Positions 51,832-61,976 of a stretch of 64,000 nucleotides of DNA are shown here, piece by piece. Made by a program: the position numbers and the translations under genes. How positions within the stretch are numbered: position 1 is the stretch's first letter; the number at the start of each line of letters is the position of its first letter. Below the pieces are notes generated by a model. The model worked only from the letters and a program-made list of their open reading frames with translations. It searched no databases and was not told the origin of the DNA. The stretch comes from Osedax fenrisi (Eukaryota > Annelida > Polychaeta > Sabellida > Siboglinidae), in the NCBI GenBank assembly GCA_964019155.1, contig OZ025243.1, positions 88,549,079-88,613,078 of the forward strand, written 5' to 3'.

Positions 51832-51922
51832 TTACTACTACTACTACTACTACTAATACTACTACTACTACTATTACTACTACTACTACTACTACTACTA
51901 TTATTATTACTACTACTACTAT

Positions 51923-51969
<47 letters not shown>

Positions 51970-51970
51970 T

Positions 51971-52008
<38 letters not shown>

Positions 52009-52057
52009 TTACTACTACTACTACTACTATTATTATTACTACTACTACTATTAGTAT

Positions 52058-52098
<41 letters not shown>

Positions 52099-52099
52099 T

Positions 52100-52131
<32 letters not shown>

Positions 52132-52222
52132 TTATTATTACTACTACTGCTACTACAACACTAACTACCTCTAGTATTACTAATACTATTATTATTACTA
52201 CTATTACTACTAATATTACCTA
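51832..52222. repeat. (TAC)n / (TAT)n array
   Basis: TAC triplets interspersed with ATT and TTA, trailing into ACTAATATTACC at 52222. Confidence 0.95.
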
Positions 52223-52480
52223 GTAAATACTATATCAGAATAATATATGCATTGTATATAACTTGTGTATTTTTTGCGAAATATCATATATATTTGTTTA
52301 CTCGGCTACTTATATATATATATTATATTTATTATATTTATTTATTAACCAAGTTAATTTATACTTTTAGCTGAAAAATCTACAGGACATAGTTACTTTA
52401 CCAGTATTATTGTTATAATCAACGGTGTTATAATTGTTTATTACATTTACATGTACATGCATTTAACCAAAAGTAAGTGT

Positions 52481-52484
52481 ACAT

Positions 52485-52530
<46 letters not shown>

Positions 52531-52608
52531 ATATATCTATAATAAATATTATACTAGTATATATAACTTTGATCGACTGCTTTATTATTGTTAGATATTA
52601 GTATACAT

Positions 52609-52658
<50 letters not shown>

Positions 52659-52700
52659 CTTTGATCGACTGCCCTATTATTTTGTAGATAGATATTTATA
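52481..52700. repeat. Tandem duplication around (TA)n
   Basis: TACATTTTTATTTCTATA + (TA)n + ATAACTTTGATCGACTGC + TATTATT + TAGATA occurs twice (from about 52481 and 52607). The copies differ in TA-tract length and a CTATAATAAATATTATACTAG insert in the first. Confidence 0.75.
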
Positions 52701-52815
52701 TCTATTGTTATTGTTACTTTTATGTAAATTGTATTTAATGATTATATAGATTTGTAGGTGTTTTTTATTAATTTTTATTAATGTCATACGTTATTTCTCT
52801 TCTTCGTATAATAAG
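52701..52815. other. AT-rich spacer
   Basis: Nothing recognised. Confidence 0.3.
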
Positions 52816-53995
52816 CTACTTTTTATCTTCCCGGAAATTCTGAAGTTTATTTCTACCGAGTACTCTCTTCCTTATATATATGTAGTCACATTCTTCTAAA
52901 TATTTATCGACGTCTTCTTTCTTCTGAACATCCGAACTCTTCTTTTTACATTTCTTACTGTTAATAACCTCTTCATTTATCTCTTTTCTCCTATTTTCAC
53001 AACAGTTATAACATGTAACTTCTCTATTAGACACATTTGCTTCCTGGAATGTTACTTGCGGTTGTCTTTGTACATAGTGCTTTCAGTTATTCTTGGACTA
53101 TAATCTCGTGATGTTATATTCTTGTTATGTTCTTCTGGTATTGTATTCTTTAGTTTTTTTAGGGCTGAAATCTGTTTATGGTCTTCTTAGGTAATATCCT
53201 TTAACTGCTCTCACAGGGCTAAATTCTCATTTAGATCCATTCCTTGTTATTGTTAACCTTTCAACCGTCTTCTTTAGGATTTCTATTTCATTGTTCTATA
53301 ATTCTATCTGTCTTTCTAGTCCTTCTATTCTATCATTATCTGTTATTGATATTCCCATTGTGTATGTATCTATCTCATCTTCGTCATTACTTTTCTGTCA
53401 TTACTTCTTTTTCCCATGTTCTCCCAAGTTCTCTTGCTTCTAGAAAACTCATAATGTTTTGTTTTTTTTCGATTGCTCTGTTTATATCCCATATCAGCTA
53501 TGCATATTTCAGTCCTTCTATAAAATAATCTCTCACAATCAGTTCATTGCTTTTCTTAATTTTTCTCGCCATGTTTGCCAGTATGTACGCACAGGTATCA
53601 ATATGTTGGCCTGTATTCTGTTCATCAGTCTTCTCGTAATCTGTTTATCTTTCTCTATTTTCCCAAAAAAAATCCCCAAAGTTTCTAATAGTTTCTCTGC
53701 ATTAGTTCTAACTATATCTGACTGTATTTTCATTTCTACATAGGCCCTACCCTATAGGTGTTTACGTAATAAGCTTGCTTTATGTTCATCTTTAATCTCT
53801 TCTATACAAACTCTATTCTTTTCTACCCATTATTCAACGACGTTTCCTACAAATATACTCAGTTCTAGTTCAGTCCTACATTCTGTCATTTATCTTTTAT
53901 ATTTATATTCTGTCAATGTTGATTCTTTCGTAAGATTGATTTTGTTTAATGGTCTAATTTCCTTGTTATTTATGTATAGCGAACAATAACAATTC
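52816..53995 (-). pseudogene. Decayed retroelement Gag-like protein
   Basis: Minus-strand pieces in order: RPLNKINLTKESTLTEYKYK, WVEKNRVCIEEIKDEHKASL, LLRKHL, GRAYVEMKIQSDIV, LLETLGIFFGKIEKDKQI and MNRIQANILIPVRTYWQTW (53539-53750). Then a coiled-coil stretch (RIEGLERQIEL) and a CYNC-starting knuckle remnant (CYNCCENRRKEI, near 53010) in which the GH and final C are lost, ending near 52816. The capsid-like helical part followed by a CCHC remnant fits a Gag or Gag-like ORF1. LTR retrotransposon versus LINE origin is unresolved, and no pol or LTR is seen nearby. Confidence 0.5.
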
Positions 53996-54241
53996 GTATA
54001 ATACAGTATACGTATGCTATTTTCTGTATTACTAACACGAGTAATTTGTAAAGAAATAGATTTGTAAATAATTATAACCTATACATAATATTAATAGATA
54101 GGCTCGTAGTATGCATATAATGTATAGACTATAGTCTATTATATAGTTATATATTAAATAGATATATCTATAGTGCCACACTATATTATAAATAGTATTA
54201 AACATGCGTATACGCACATTATATATAATGTATCGTATATA

Positions 54242-54281
<40 letters not shown>

Positions 54282-55157
54282 TAATACATATATAGTAATA
54301 CTAATATATATATATATATATATATATAGTAATAATAATATATATAGTAATAAAACATTTCTATGAGTTTGTATAATGCCTAGTATTGTGATATGTCTGC
54401 GTTAGCACTTACCTCCTATATTAAACTTATATTCAACTTATATTCCACCACTTCTGACACCAATGTAGATGATTCGGGTATATGTATATAGCTATTAACT
54501 ATAGTTATATTATATATAGCTAATGTATCACTAACGTTTTAAGATTAACTGCACTTCTCGGAGGCGTTAGTCAGTGTTAACGCAGTCATGCGTATCACTG
54601 CATTATACTTAGTCATGCATATCATTGCATTATACTTAGCGATGCATGTCACTACATATATATATATATATATATATTTTATTATTATAATAAATCTATA
54701 GATTTATTATAAAATTATATTTAATTTCACATATATGAATGTACGCTTTTAATATTTGTATATCTTATTAAAATTCGAATGTGTCCTATGTGACATTAAA
54801 TACGATATATCAGTAATTCGTAATATCGGTTTCATATAAACTACGTATTTTTAATATATTATAAAGATGTGTGTGAATATTAATAATTAAGATATTATTT
54901 TTTAACTAATGTACATATATATATATATATTAATAAGTATAATTATAAGTATATATTAAGTTATCTATTTCTAATGTACACATATATTCGGCTATAAAAG
55001 GCAGCAAGAATAACAAGACCGTAAGAACTTCAAGTGTATATGCTGAACAAGAGGGTAGCCCTCAACATAACGAAACCCCGGAACAAAGTGCTGTATAGGA
55101 AATAGGAACAAACGGTATAATAAAGACGACAAATGTAAACATGCGCTTTTTTGATTA
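53996..55157. other. AT-rich region with several (TA)n tracts
   Basis: (TA)n at 54246-54275, 54307-54328 and 54658-54677. TAGTAATA-rich words lie between. A GC-richer patch at 54985-55095 (AAGGCAGCAAGAATAACAAG ... CGAAACCCCGG) is unidentified. No gene recognised. Confidence 0.4.
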
Positions 55158-55345
55158 TATATATATATTGATTGATTGAATGTTTATTTAGACACTTAAA
55201 TAAATAATAAATGATTTCTCAAAGGTGTATATAATAGAATACAAATAATAAAAGTAGATAAACAATAAATACCAATAATAATAATACAATAAAATAGAAT
55301 AAGCCGTACGGAAATTAATTAATAAAATAATAATGACAAACAATA

Positions 55346-58177
55346 TTAATAATTCAGGTTACCACCTGAGATCAATTGTTGTATATATTTCATGAATGTT
55401 TTATGCGATTTTATGGATCTAATATAGGGCGGGAGTGAATTCCATAGCTTAGGACCAATATAACTCAGTGCCCGAGTATTCATTTTTGAGGGACGTAGAA
55501 TAGGGGTAGATAGAAGGTGAGATGCATGGTTTCTAAGTGATGGAAGGGGAGCTCTTTGTACTAGAGAAGCAGAAATATATGAAGGGCAATTTGAAGAGTA
55601 TATTGAGGAATGAACAATAGATAATATGCGATAAGCAGAGCGTTTGTTAAATGTGAACCATGGAGATATGTGTTGGTATGAGGAAGTAGAGGAATGATCT
55701 CGAATACGTAGGTTATATGTTGTACGGATTGATGAACGAATAACTCGATTTAAGGGAGAGATAGATGATAATGGAATATTTATAAGGATTGAGGAACAGT
55801 AATCTATGCGTGAGAGTACAAGGGAATTAACTAGAGTTTTAGTAAGAGATACAGTAATTGATTTTCGTATTTTTCTAATTCTAAATAGATGATAATTTGC
55901 AGATTTAGTGATGGCAGTAATATGAGAAATGAAGGAAAGTGTAGAATCAAAAAGTACACCTAAGTTAGATGCAGTAGGAGAAGGAGATATTACAATATTA
56001 TCAATAAGAAAAGGAGGGAAGTAAGTTGGTGATGGAGAAAGATTCAACAATGTAGTTTTGGAAGTATTAAGGAGAAGATTATTAGAAATAAGCCATTCTT
56101 TAATGTCATTAGCACAATTAGAGAGTTGATTATTGAGACCTGGTGATGAATTAGTTGGAAGAAACATATATAGTTGTATGTCATCTGCATAAAGATGGTA
56201 ATATATATTTGGATATTTAGATATTATGGATGGTAATGGGTATAAATAAATTGAGAAAAGTGAAGGACCGAATACTGATCCCTGGGGAACACCATATTTC
56301 ATAGGAGAAGGGGAAGAAAAAGAATTATATATTTTTACACTGCTACTACGGTCAAATAGATATGAAGTAAACCATGAGAGGGCAAGGTCTCTAACTCCAA
56401 GCAGGTGTAGACGGGACAGTAGAATTTTGTGATCAAGCGTATCGAAATCACTGGATATGTCCAGCATTACTAGTTGACAGCAGTTTTTAGTATTAAGGGT
56501 AGAAGTGATTACATCAATTACGTTTAGTAGTGCTGTTTCTGTGGAGTGTCCTCGGCGAAAGCCACTTTGTTGAGGAATATGGAGATTATTGGCGGTTAAA
56601 TATGAGATTAGTTGACGAGAGACAACTCTTTCCAAAATTTTACTCACCAAAGGTAGCTGAGAAATTGGGCGATAATTTAGAAGTGAATCAGGATCGATTG
56701 AAGGTTTTTTAAGAATGGGAGTGATTATTGCTTGTTTAAAAATTGAAGGGACAGTACCGGAATTTAGGGAATATGAGATGATGTTACAGATAGTTGGACA
56801 TAGATAATCGGAGTAAAGTTTAAAAATAGATAGTGGAACAGGATCGGAGGGAGATATCGAAGAGGATGCATTTAGTAGTTTAGATATGAGAGATATATGT
56901 GGCGGACGAAAAAAACTTAAGAAAACAGATATAGGTGGGGTAACTATGATTGAAGGATAATTGGCAGTAAGGGTATGGTTATTGATCTGTATTATGATGG
57001 AGTCAATCTTATTAGAAAATGTTTTGGAGAAAAGACAGCTTAATTGTAATGGAGAAATGTTAATTATAGATGGTAGTAATGCTGGTTTTGGGGGAGATAA
57101 CAACTTATTAGCTAGTCTGAAAAGTCGTCGGTTATCAGAAGCAAGATCATTTATAACCTGAGTGTAATAGCTAGATTTGGCATAGGAAATTGCTAACTTG
57201 TAGATCTTACGTTGCTCAATGAATGAAGCTCTAGAAGATGAAGATCTCAAGGATATGTATGTTCTTTCAGATTTACGAAGTGATCGTTTCAAGGACATGA
57301 GGTGGGAAGTAAACCATGGGGTATCAGGATGTCGAGTTACTGATATAGTTTTTGAAGGCGCATGTTTATCGAGAAGATGGGATAGTATGGAATTTAATAC
57401 AACTGGAGAATAACAGTAGTCACCTAAAGCAGAATGTAAGTCAGCTAAGAATATCATGGAATTCATTTTCTTAATGGGTATGTATGTAATACGTGTTTTC
57501 TGAGTAAGAGTGATAGTAAAGTTAGTTTTGAATGAGATAAGGAAGTGATCGGAAAGTAGATCAAGCCTAGAAATATTACTCACCACGAGTTTAGAATGGA
57601 GAGAACTGGAGAATACAAGATCAATAATATTGCCATTTATATGAGTTGGGAAATTGACATGTTGTGATAGGGATAATGAATGTGTTAAATTAGTGAACAT
57701 AATATGTGGATTTGAGGTAGCATTAAAATGATAGTTGAAATCACCAAGTATAATAGGGTGGTATGTGGGTGAACTAATGAGATCAGTAGCAAGATCGTTA
57801 AACTCACTTAGAAAGGAAGCGAATTCTGGTTTTGGCGGTCTATAAATGACAGTAATGGATATAGATTTGTGTTTTTGGGTGAATGATATGGTTAAGCAGT
57901 CAGAGTAGGAGAAGTTATGGGATATGGATATACATGGTAAAGGTAGAGAAGTTTTTACGAGGAAGCCAACCCCACCACCACGACCTGATAATCGTGGCGA
58001 TAAGATTAATGTATAACCAAAATTGTGAAATAGGGCAAATATGTCGGAATCATCTTGAGAGATCCATGTTTCCGTTAAAGCAATAATACTGAAATTGCAC
58101 TTTTTAAGGAATGGTAATAAGAGTGAGGCATTGGAACGAAGAGAACGAATATTTATTAGGGCAATGTGTTCAGATAG
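55346..58177 (-). CDS. LINE ORF2: endonuclease and reverse transcriptase, fully open, no ATG at its start
   Basis: 943 sense codons, then TAA, in the same frame as ORF1 and separated from it by only one TGA (58180-58178). The first ATG is 159 codons in (57700), inside the endonuclease, so that ATG cannot yield an active enzyme. Endonuclease: ALINIRSLRSN, IIALTETWI, SGRGGGVGFLVK, VIYRPPKPEF, IILGDFNYHF and LLSDHFLISF. RT: LLNYRPISQLPLVSKILER, QQSGFRRGHSTETALL, MLDISSDFDTLDH, YGVPQGSVFGPSLF and HLYADDIQLYM (catalytic Asp residues present). C-terminus: YIGPKLWNSLPPYIRSIKSH. It would nick target DNA and prime cDNA synthesis on the nick. L2/CR1 group by motif style. Codon use is AT-rich like the surroundings. 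Confidence 0.9.
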   Translation of the reverse strand, partial: LSEHIALINIRSLRSNASLLLPFLKKCNFSIIALTETWISQDDSDIFALFHNFGYTLILSPRLSGRGGGVGFLVKTSLPLPCISISHNFSYSDCLTISFTQKHKSISITVIYRPPKPEFASFLSEFNDLATDLISSPTYHPIILGDFNYHFNATSNPHIMFTNLTHSLSLSQHVNFPTHINGNIIDLVFSSSLHSKLVVSNISRLDLLSDHFLISFKTNFTITLTQKTRITYIPIKKMNSMIFLADLHSALGDYCYSPVVLNSILSHLLDKHAPSKTISVTRHPDTPWFTSHLMSLKRSLRKSERTYISLRSSSSRASFIEQRKIYKLAISYAKSSYYTQVINDLASDNRRLFRLANKLLSPPKPALLPSIINISPLQLSCLFSKTFSNKIDSIIIQINNHTLTANYPSIIVTPPISVFLSFFRPPHISLISKLLNASSSISPSDPVPLSIFKLYSDYLCPTICNIISYSLNSGTVPSIFKQAIITPILKKPSIDPDSLLNYRPISQLPLVSKILERVVSRQLISYLTANNLHIPQQSGFRRGHSTETALLNVIDVITSTLNTKNCCQLVMLDISSDFDTLDHKILLSRLHLLGVRDLALSWFTSYLFDRSSSVKIYNSFSSPSPMKYGVPQGSVFGPSLFSIYLYPLPSIISKYPNIYYHLYADDIQLYMFLPTNSSPGLNNQLSNCANDIKEWLISNNLLLNTSKTTLLNLSPSPTYFPPFLIDNIVISPSPTASNLGVLFDSTLSFISHITAITKSANYHLFRIRKIRKSITVSLTKTLVNSLVLSRIDYCSSILINIPLSSISPLNRVIRSSIRTTYNLRIRDHSSTSSYQHISPWFTFNKRSAYRILSIVHSSIYSSNCPSYISASLVQRAPLPSLRNHASHLLSTPILRPSKMNTRALSYIGPKLWNSLPPYIRSIKSHKTFMKYIQQLISGGNLNY

Positions 58178-58180
58178 TCA
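58175..58180 (-). promoter_or_regulatory. Candidate stop-codon readthrough site TGA-CTA between ORF1 and ORF2
   Basis: The ORF1 frame ends ACT AAA TCT GCA TGA CTA TCT GAA and continues open as ORF2. UGA followed by CUA is a context known from cellular and viral genes to promote readthrough. No ATG lies near the junction. Alternative: a single-base loss of a sense codon (for example CGA to TGA) in a fused ORF, or reinitiation at a non-AUG codon. Confidence 0.5.
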
Positions 58181-59360
58181 TGCAGATTTAGTTAGAGAGG
58201 GTGTAGATATATGAATAGATTTTAGTGAATCAACAACTGGGACATTTGTGATGGTGGAATTATTTAAATCAATAGATGGAGTTGATATTACAGGAATATA
58301 AGGGGAGTTGGAATTTTCAGAAGGATTATTAGGTGTGGGGTCTGAATTAGTATTAATGGAGAGATTACTAAATGAGGGAACGGAAGATTTAAATTTAAGG
58401 TAGGAAGATTCCCAGTGAATAAGGAGAGTTGGAGGTATGGTAATAGGTGGAAGAGACCAGTCAATATAATTATATATAAGTCGTAATTCAAATGACTTTG
58501 TATATGTATTAAATATGGGTTTAGTATGTATAGGGGTTAGTTTTAATATATATGCATGATAAAGGATTTTACCTAATAAACGGGTTTTATAAGGTAGGGA
58601 ATTTCGTATATATAGGTGTGAGAATCGGGGATTAAATTTAGTAGATCTAAATCTACTGAAAAACATGTCACAAAATGATTTACTAGAGAATTGGATGATT
58701 GCATTGTTATGTTTAAATTTGACTATAGAAATAGATATTTTAGGCAGTAGCATATGTATAAGGATTGATGAAATGAATTCAGTATTCATATCAGAGGTCT
58801 TTAAATGTTCAATGACAAGTGAATTGTTACGAATGATATTATTTAGTTGACGTTTACGAGGTATATGAAGAGTATAGGGTGTGGTAGAATTAGGAGGTAC
58901 ATGGTGGAGGAGCTTTAATAGGGATAGGAGAGGAAGATGATATAATAGCAGATGCATACGATTTATGATAAGGGAAAGGTGATGGGATATTAGCGGTTAT
59001 GAAGGATGGGGGGAAAGTTTTAAGTTCCATAAGTTTGGGAATTCTTAATTGGGCAGGTATAGGAGGTCGGATGGGGGGATTATTACGATGTATAGGAGTA
59101 GGGGTAACTAGAGGAGAGGAGAATGTAGTAGATGTATTTGATGAGTTGTTTAGGAGGCTAGAGGGACATGTAAATGTGAAATTAGGGGAAGAAAAAATGG
59201 CAAGGGCATATGATGGAGGGGGACTATTGATATGAGTCCAAGATTTGGATATAATTGATGCTGGGAAGAGGCATACATGGTGGTAGAATGATTTACACGA
59301 GCTACATTGTAGGTCAGAGCTAGAAGCAGGTTCATTGCAATAATGACATACAACTGCCAT
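58178..59360 (-). pseudogene. LINE ORF1 with PHD-type zinc finger, one frameshift
   Basis: From ATG 59360: MAVVCHYCNEPASSSDLQCS and CKSFYHHVCL form a C-x2-C ... C-x2-C ... H-x2-C arrangement, as in the PHD/ESL fingers of CR1/L2 ORF1 proteins. A Pro/Ser-rich stretch follows. The frame breaks near 58900-58950 and continues as 58957-58178 (PYTLHIPRKRQLNNIIRNNS ... FNTYTKSFELRLIYNYIDW) to TGA. Joined length is about 390 residues, normal for the family. It presumably binds LINE RNA and may contact chromatin. The stop context is TGA-CTA, and ORF2 follows in frame. Confidence 0.85.
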
Positions 59361-59680
59361 TATATATACACTTGCTAGCTAATAGATGAACTCGAGTAAC
59401 GTAATATATATAGGTATTATATAATAATGTAGTAAGCAGTGAAATGAAGTCGACTCCACGTATATGATAGATTCTCCGGTATGGTGGAAACTCTTCGTGC
59501 GGGTAGATTCTACGGATATGCGACCGATTCTTCAGTACAGGACCAGTACCTCGAAAGATTAAGGAAAATGAGGGCAGCGAATAGAACACGTTAGTAGTTA
59601 CATAACCTCAGTGAAAAAGGGTAGTCCAGCTACCCGTGCATGAAGTCCTAGGGGATATCTCCAGGAACGTAGAACGTAGT

Positions 59681-60236
59681 GTACGATCTTGTATAGTGCA
59701 CACTATACACAGTGTACACTATACGAAACACAATATGTGTAGTGTATAGGATTTAAATATATTTAATATATTATATATAATGTGCAGAATATTATTGATA
59801 AATTCTATAGAAATCAAATAATTGTGTATGAATAGAAATTGTTATGCTACATTTGTATGAATTAAAACACGTCTGGTCAGTTCGAATGCAAAAGTAAAAG
59901 TATATATTTGAATTTGATTAATTTATCGAATTTATAATTCTATTATCTTTGTGATTATTATTTAATTATTTTTTTAGGATTTTTATTTTGTTATAATAAA
60001 ATGTAAACAAATACTAAATATAATTATATCTAAATAAGATATGATTATAATTTAAAGACAACTATTATGTATTTCAAACAAGTTGGATATTAATATTTAA
60101 ATAGTATTAATATAATAGATAATATAAAAAAATAAATGAATACGTACTTATCTTTATAATAATAATACAATTAAAGGATATTTAAAAGCTAAGCAGTTAT
60201 TAACACATCTATATATTGGTTGCTATGTAAACAAAG

Positions 60237-60240
<4 letters not shown>
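59681..60240. other. AT-rich region with palindromes
   Basis: 59692-59755 has nested TATAGTGCACACTATA and ACAGTGTACACTATA inversions. The rest is AT-rich with no gene. Confidence 0.45.

Positions 60241-60266
<26 letters not shown>
60241..60266. repeat. (TA)n microsatellite
   Basis: TA tract abutting the tandem tail of the next LINE. Confidence 0.9.
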
Positions 60267-60272
<6 letters not shown>

Positions 60273-61910
60273 ATAAGGATAAGGATAATTTATTATTGCA
60301 AAAAAATTTGATTTTTAACAATAAATGGCTAAACAAAATAGTCAAATTGACTTTCGAGGTGTTTGGCCAGAGTAAATAATAATGCAATTACATATTATAC
60401 ATTCAAACATGTATGTGTATAGAAGGATAATCAAATGGAATATATAAGTGAAGGAAGCTTCGGGGTTGCCCAAATCCCATATGGGTAGCCCACACCCAGG
60501 AGTGTAATACTCAGTGATTTATTTAGCGTTTCAAACAATCAGAAATATAAACCCTATGTTAATCCATCTGATATTACATATTAGTAATTCATAATAATAA
60601 ATAAATAATCACGGAGCTTAATAAAAGAAAACAAATAAAATAAAAATAATTTCTTTGAGGATCTTTTCCACTTCTATCAATCAGCTTGAATAGTCACCAT
60701 TAGTCCATCAAACATGTAAAATAAAATATAATTAGTAAATAGCTAGGTAAGAAATTTTTAATTTTTTTATAAATAACTTAATAGGTTTTATAATTTTTAA
60801 TTTGTTACTTAGATTATTCCATAATTGAATACTTGCATAATGTACAGCATAACAACTAATATTAATTCTACATATCGGTATAATAAATCTATTTTTAGCC
60901 CTAGTACAACTGTTCGAACAAAGTACAAACTTTTGTAATAGTTTAGTTATATAGACTATATTAAAAGCATAATGTGTATTTTTTAATAATGTGACTTTAA
61001 CTAAGTCAACTATTTTCAATATATTATGTCTTTTATAAATGAAGTTGATATTAGTTCTCTGGGGTAGTTTATAAATACATTTAAGTACCTTGTTTTGTAA
61101 TACAATAATGTTGTGTACTACTGATTTATAATTAGAGCCCCATGACGAACAACAATAACTTAATCTAGAGTGAAATAGTGCATTATATAATACAATTAAT
61201 GATTTTATATTAATTTTATTACGCAGTTTATAAAAGACAGCTACAATTCTAGATAATTTGGAGGCTAATAAAGTAATATACGGTTTCCAAGAAAGTTTAT
61301 TATCAATGATAATACCAAGAAATTTAAATTCATTTTGACATTTAATAAGTATTCCATTTAATGAAATATTGAAAATATAAGGTTTATGTTGACCAAATAT
61401 AGTATAAGAAGTTTTAATTAAATTTAATGATAGTTTATTGTAACATAACCATGAGTAAATATAACCAATATATTTGTTAGCTTTTAACTCCAATATCAAT
61501 ACATTTTTATCCGCGAATACTAAGGTCGTGTAGTCAGCAAATAAGATACAACCATTGTCGTCCATAACGTTAGATATATCATGTATATATATATATATAT
61601 AACAAGAACAACAATGGTCCCAATACGGAGCCTTGTGGAACACCTATAGGTTAATATATATATTAATACCTAGTAAATTTGAATTACATTTCTGATAACA
61701 GACATATTGTTTTCTATTTGTTAGATAACTGTATAATAGATCTAGAGTTATACCTCTAATGCCAAAGTAAGATAACTTATTTAATAATATATTCATATTT
61801 GAAGTATCAAATGCTTTTTTTAAATCAATTGATACTGCGTTAACAATTAACCTTGTTATCTAAATTGTTAACTAGTATATCATTTAAATTATCAATTGCG
61901 TCAGCAGTAG
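60267..61910 (-). pseudogene. LINE RT fragment with (TTATCC)n tail
   Basis: Minus strand, 5'-truncated. 61850-61680 gives FKKAFDTSNMN-like sequence, then LNKLSYFGIRGITL. GVPQGSVLGPLLFL is followed by a frame change near 61600. The frame 61643-60732 holds LFADYTTLVF, where the second catalytic Asp of the ADD motif is Tyr; then LSLNLIKTSYTIFG, FKFLGIIIDNKLSWKPYI, HSRLSYCCSSWGSNY and an ending LKISYLAIY. The 3' UTR ends in (TTATCC)3 (60286-60267). Related to the CR1/Jockey-like elements at 9498 and 39213. Confidence 0.85.
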
Positions 61911-61912
61911 AT

Positions 61913-61915
<3 letters not shown>

Positions 61916-61975
<60 letters not shown>
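61916..61975. repeat. (TA)n microsatellite
   Basis: TA tract abutting the 5' truncation point of the preceding LINE. Confidence 0.9.

Positions 61976-61976
<1 letters not shown>

Larger units (their letters stand above)
55158..59680 (-). mobile_element. Near-complete L2/CR1-like LINE
   Basis: Spans a 5' region (about 59680-59361), ORF1 (59360-58178), ORF2 (58177-55346), a short 3' UTR and an (ATTCA)/(ATCA) tail (ATTCAATCAATCAATAT on the minus strand, 55174-55158) next to a short (TA)n. It is the best preserved element in the window: ORF2 has no stop over 943 codons, and ORF1 has one frameshift. The 5' limit is uncertain; inverted TAGTGTACACTG words lie just outside (59690-59750). Confidence 0.85.

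Noticed and set aside
58175..58180. Selenocysteine reading of the ORF1 TGA
   Set aside because: No SECIS-like structure is recognised and a retroelement junction makes readthrough or point mutation more likely.
56530..59235. Plus-strand frames 56530-56712, 56961-57161, 57219-57413, 57883-58086 and 58999-59235
   Set aside because: Antisense shadows of the LINE ORFs on the minus strand.
60267..60286. Telomere-like repeat (TTATCC / GGATAA)3
   Set aside because: Only three units at the 3' end of a LINE; it is the element's tail, not telomeric TTAGGG.
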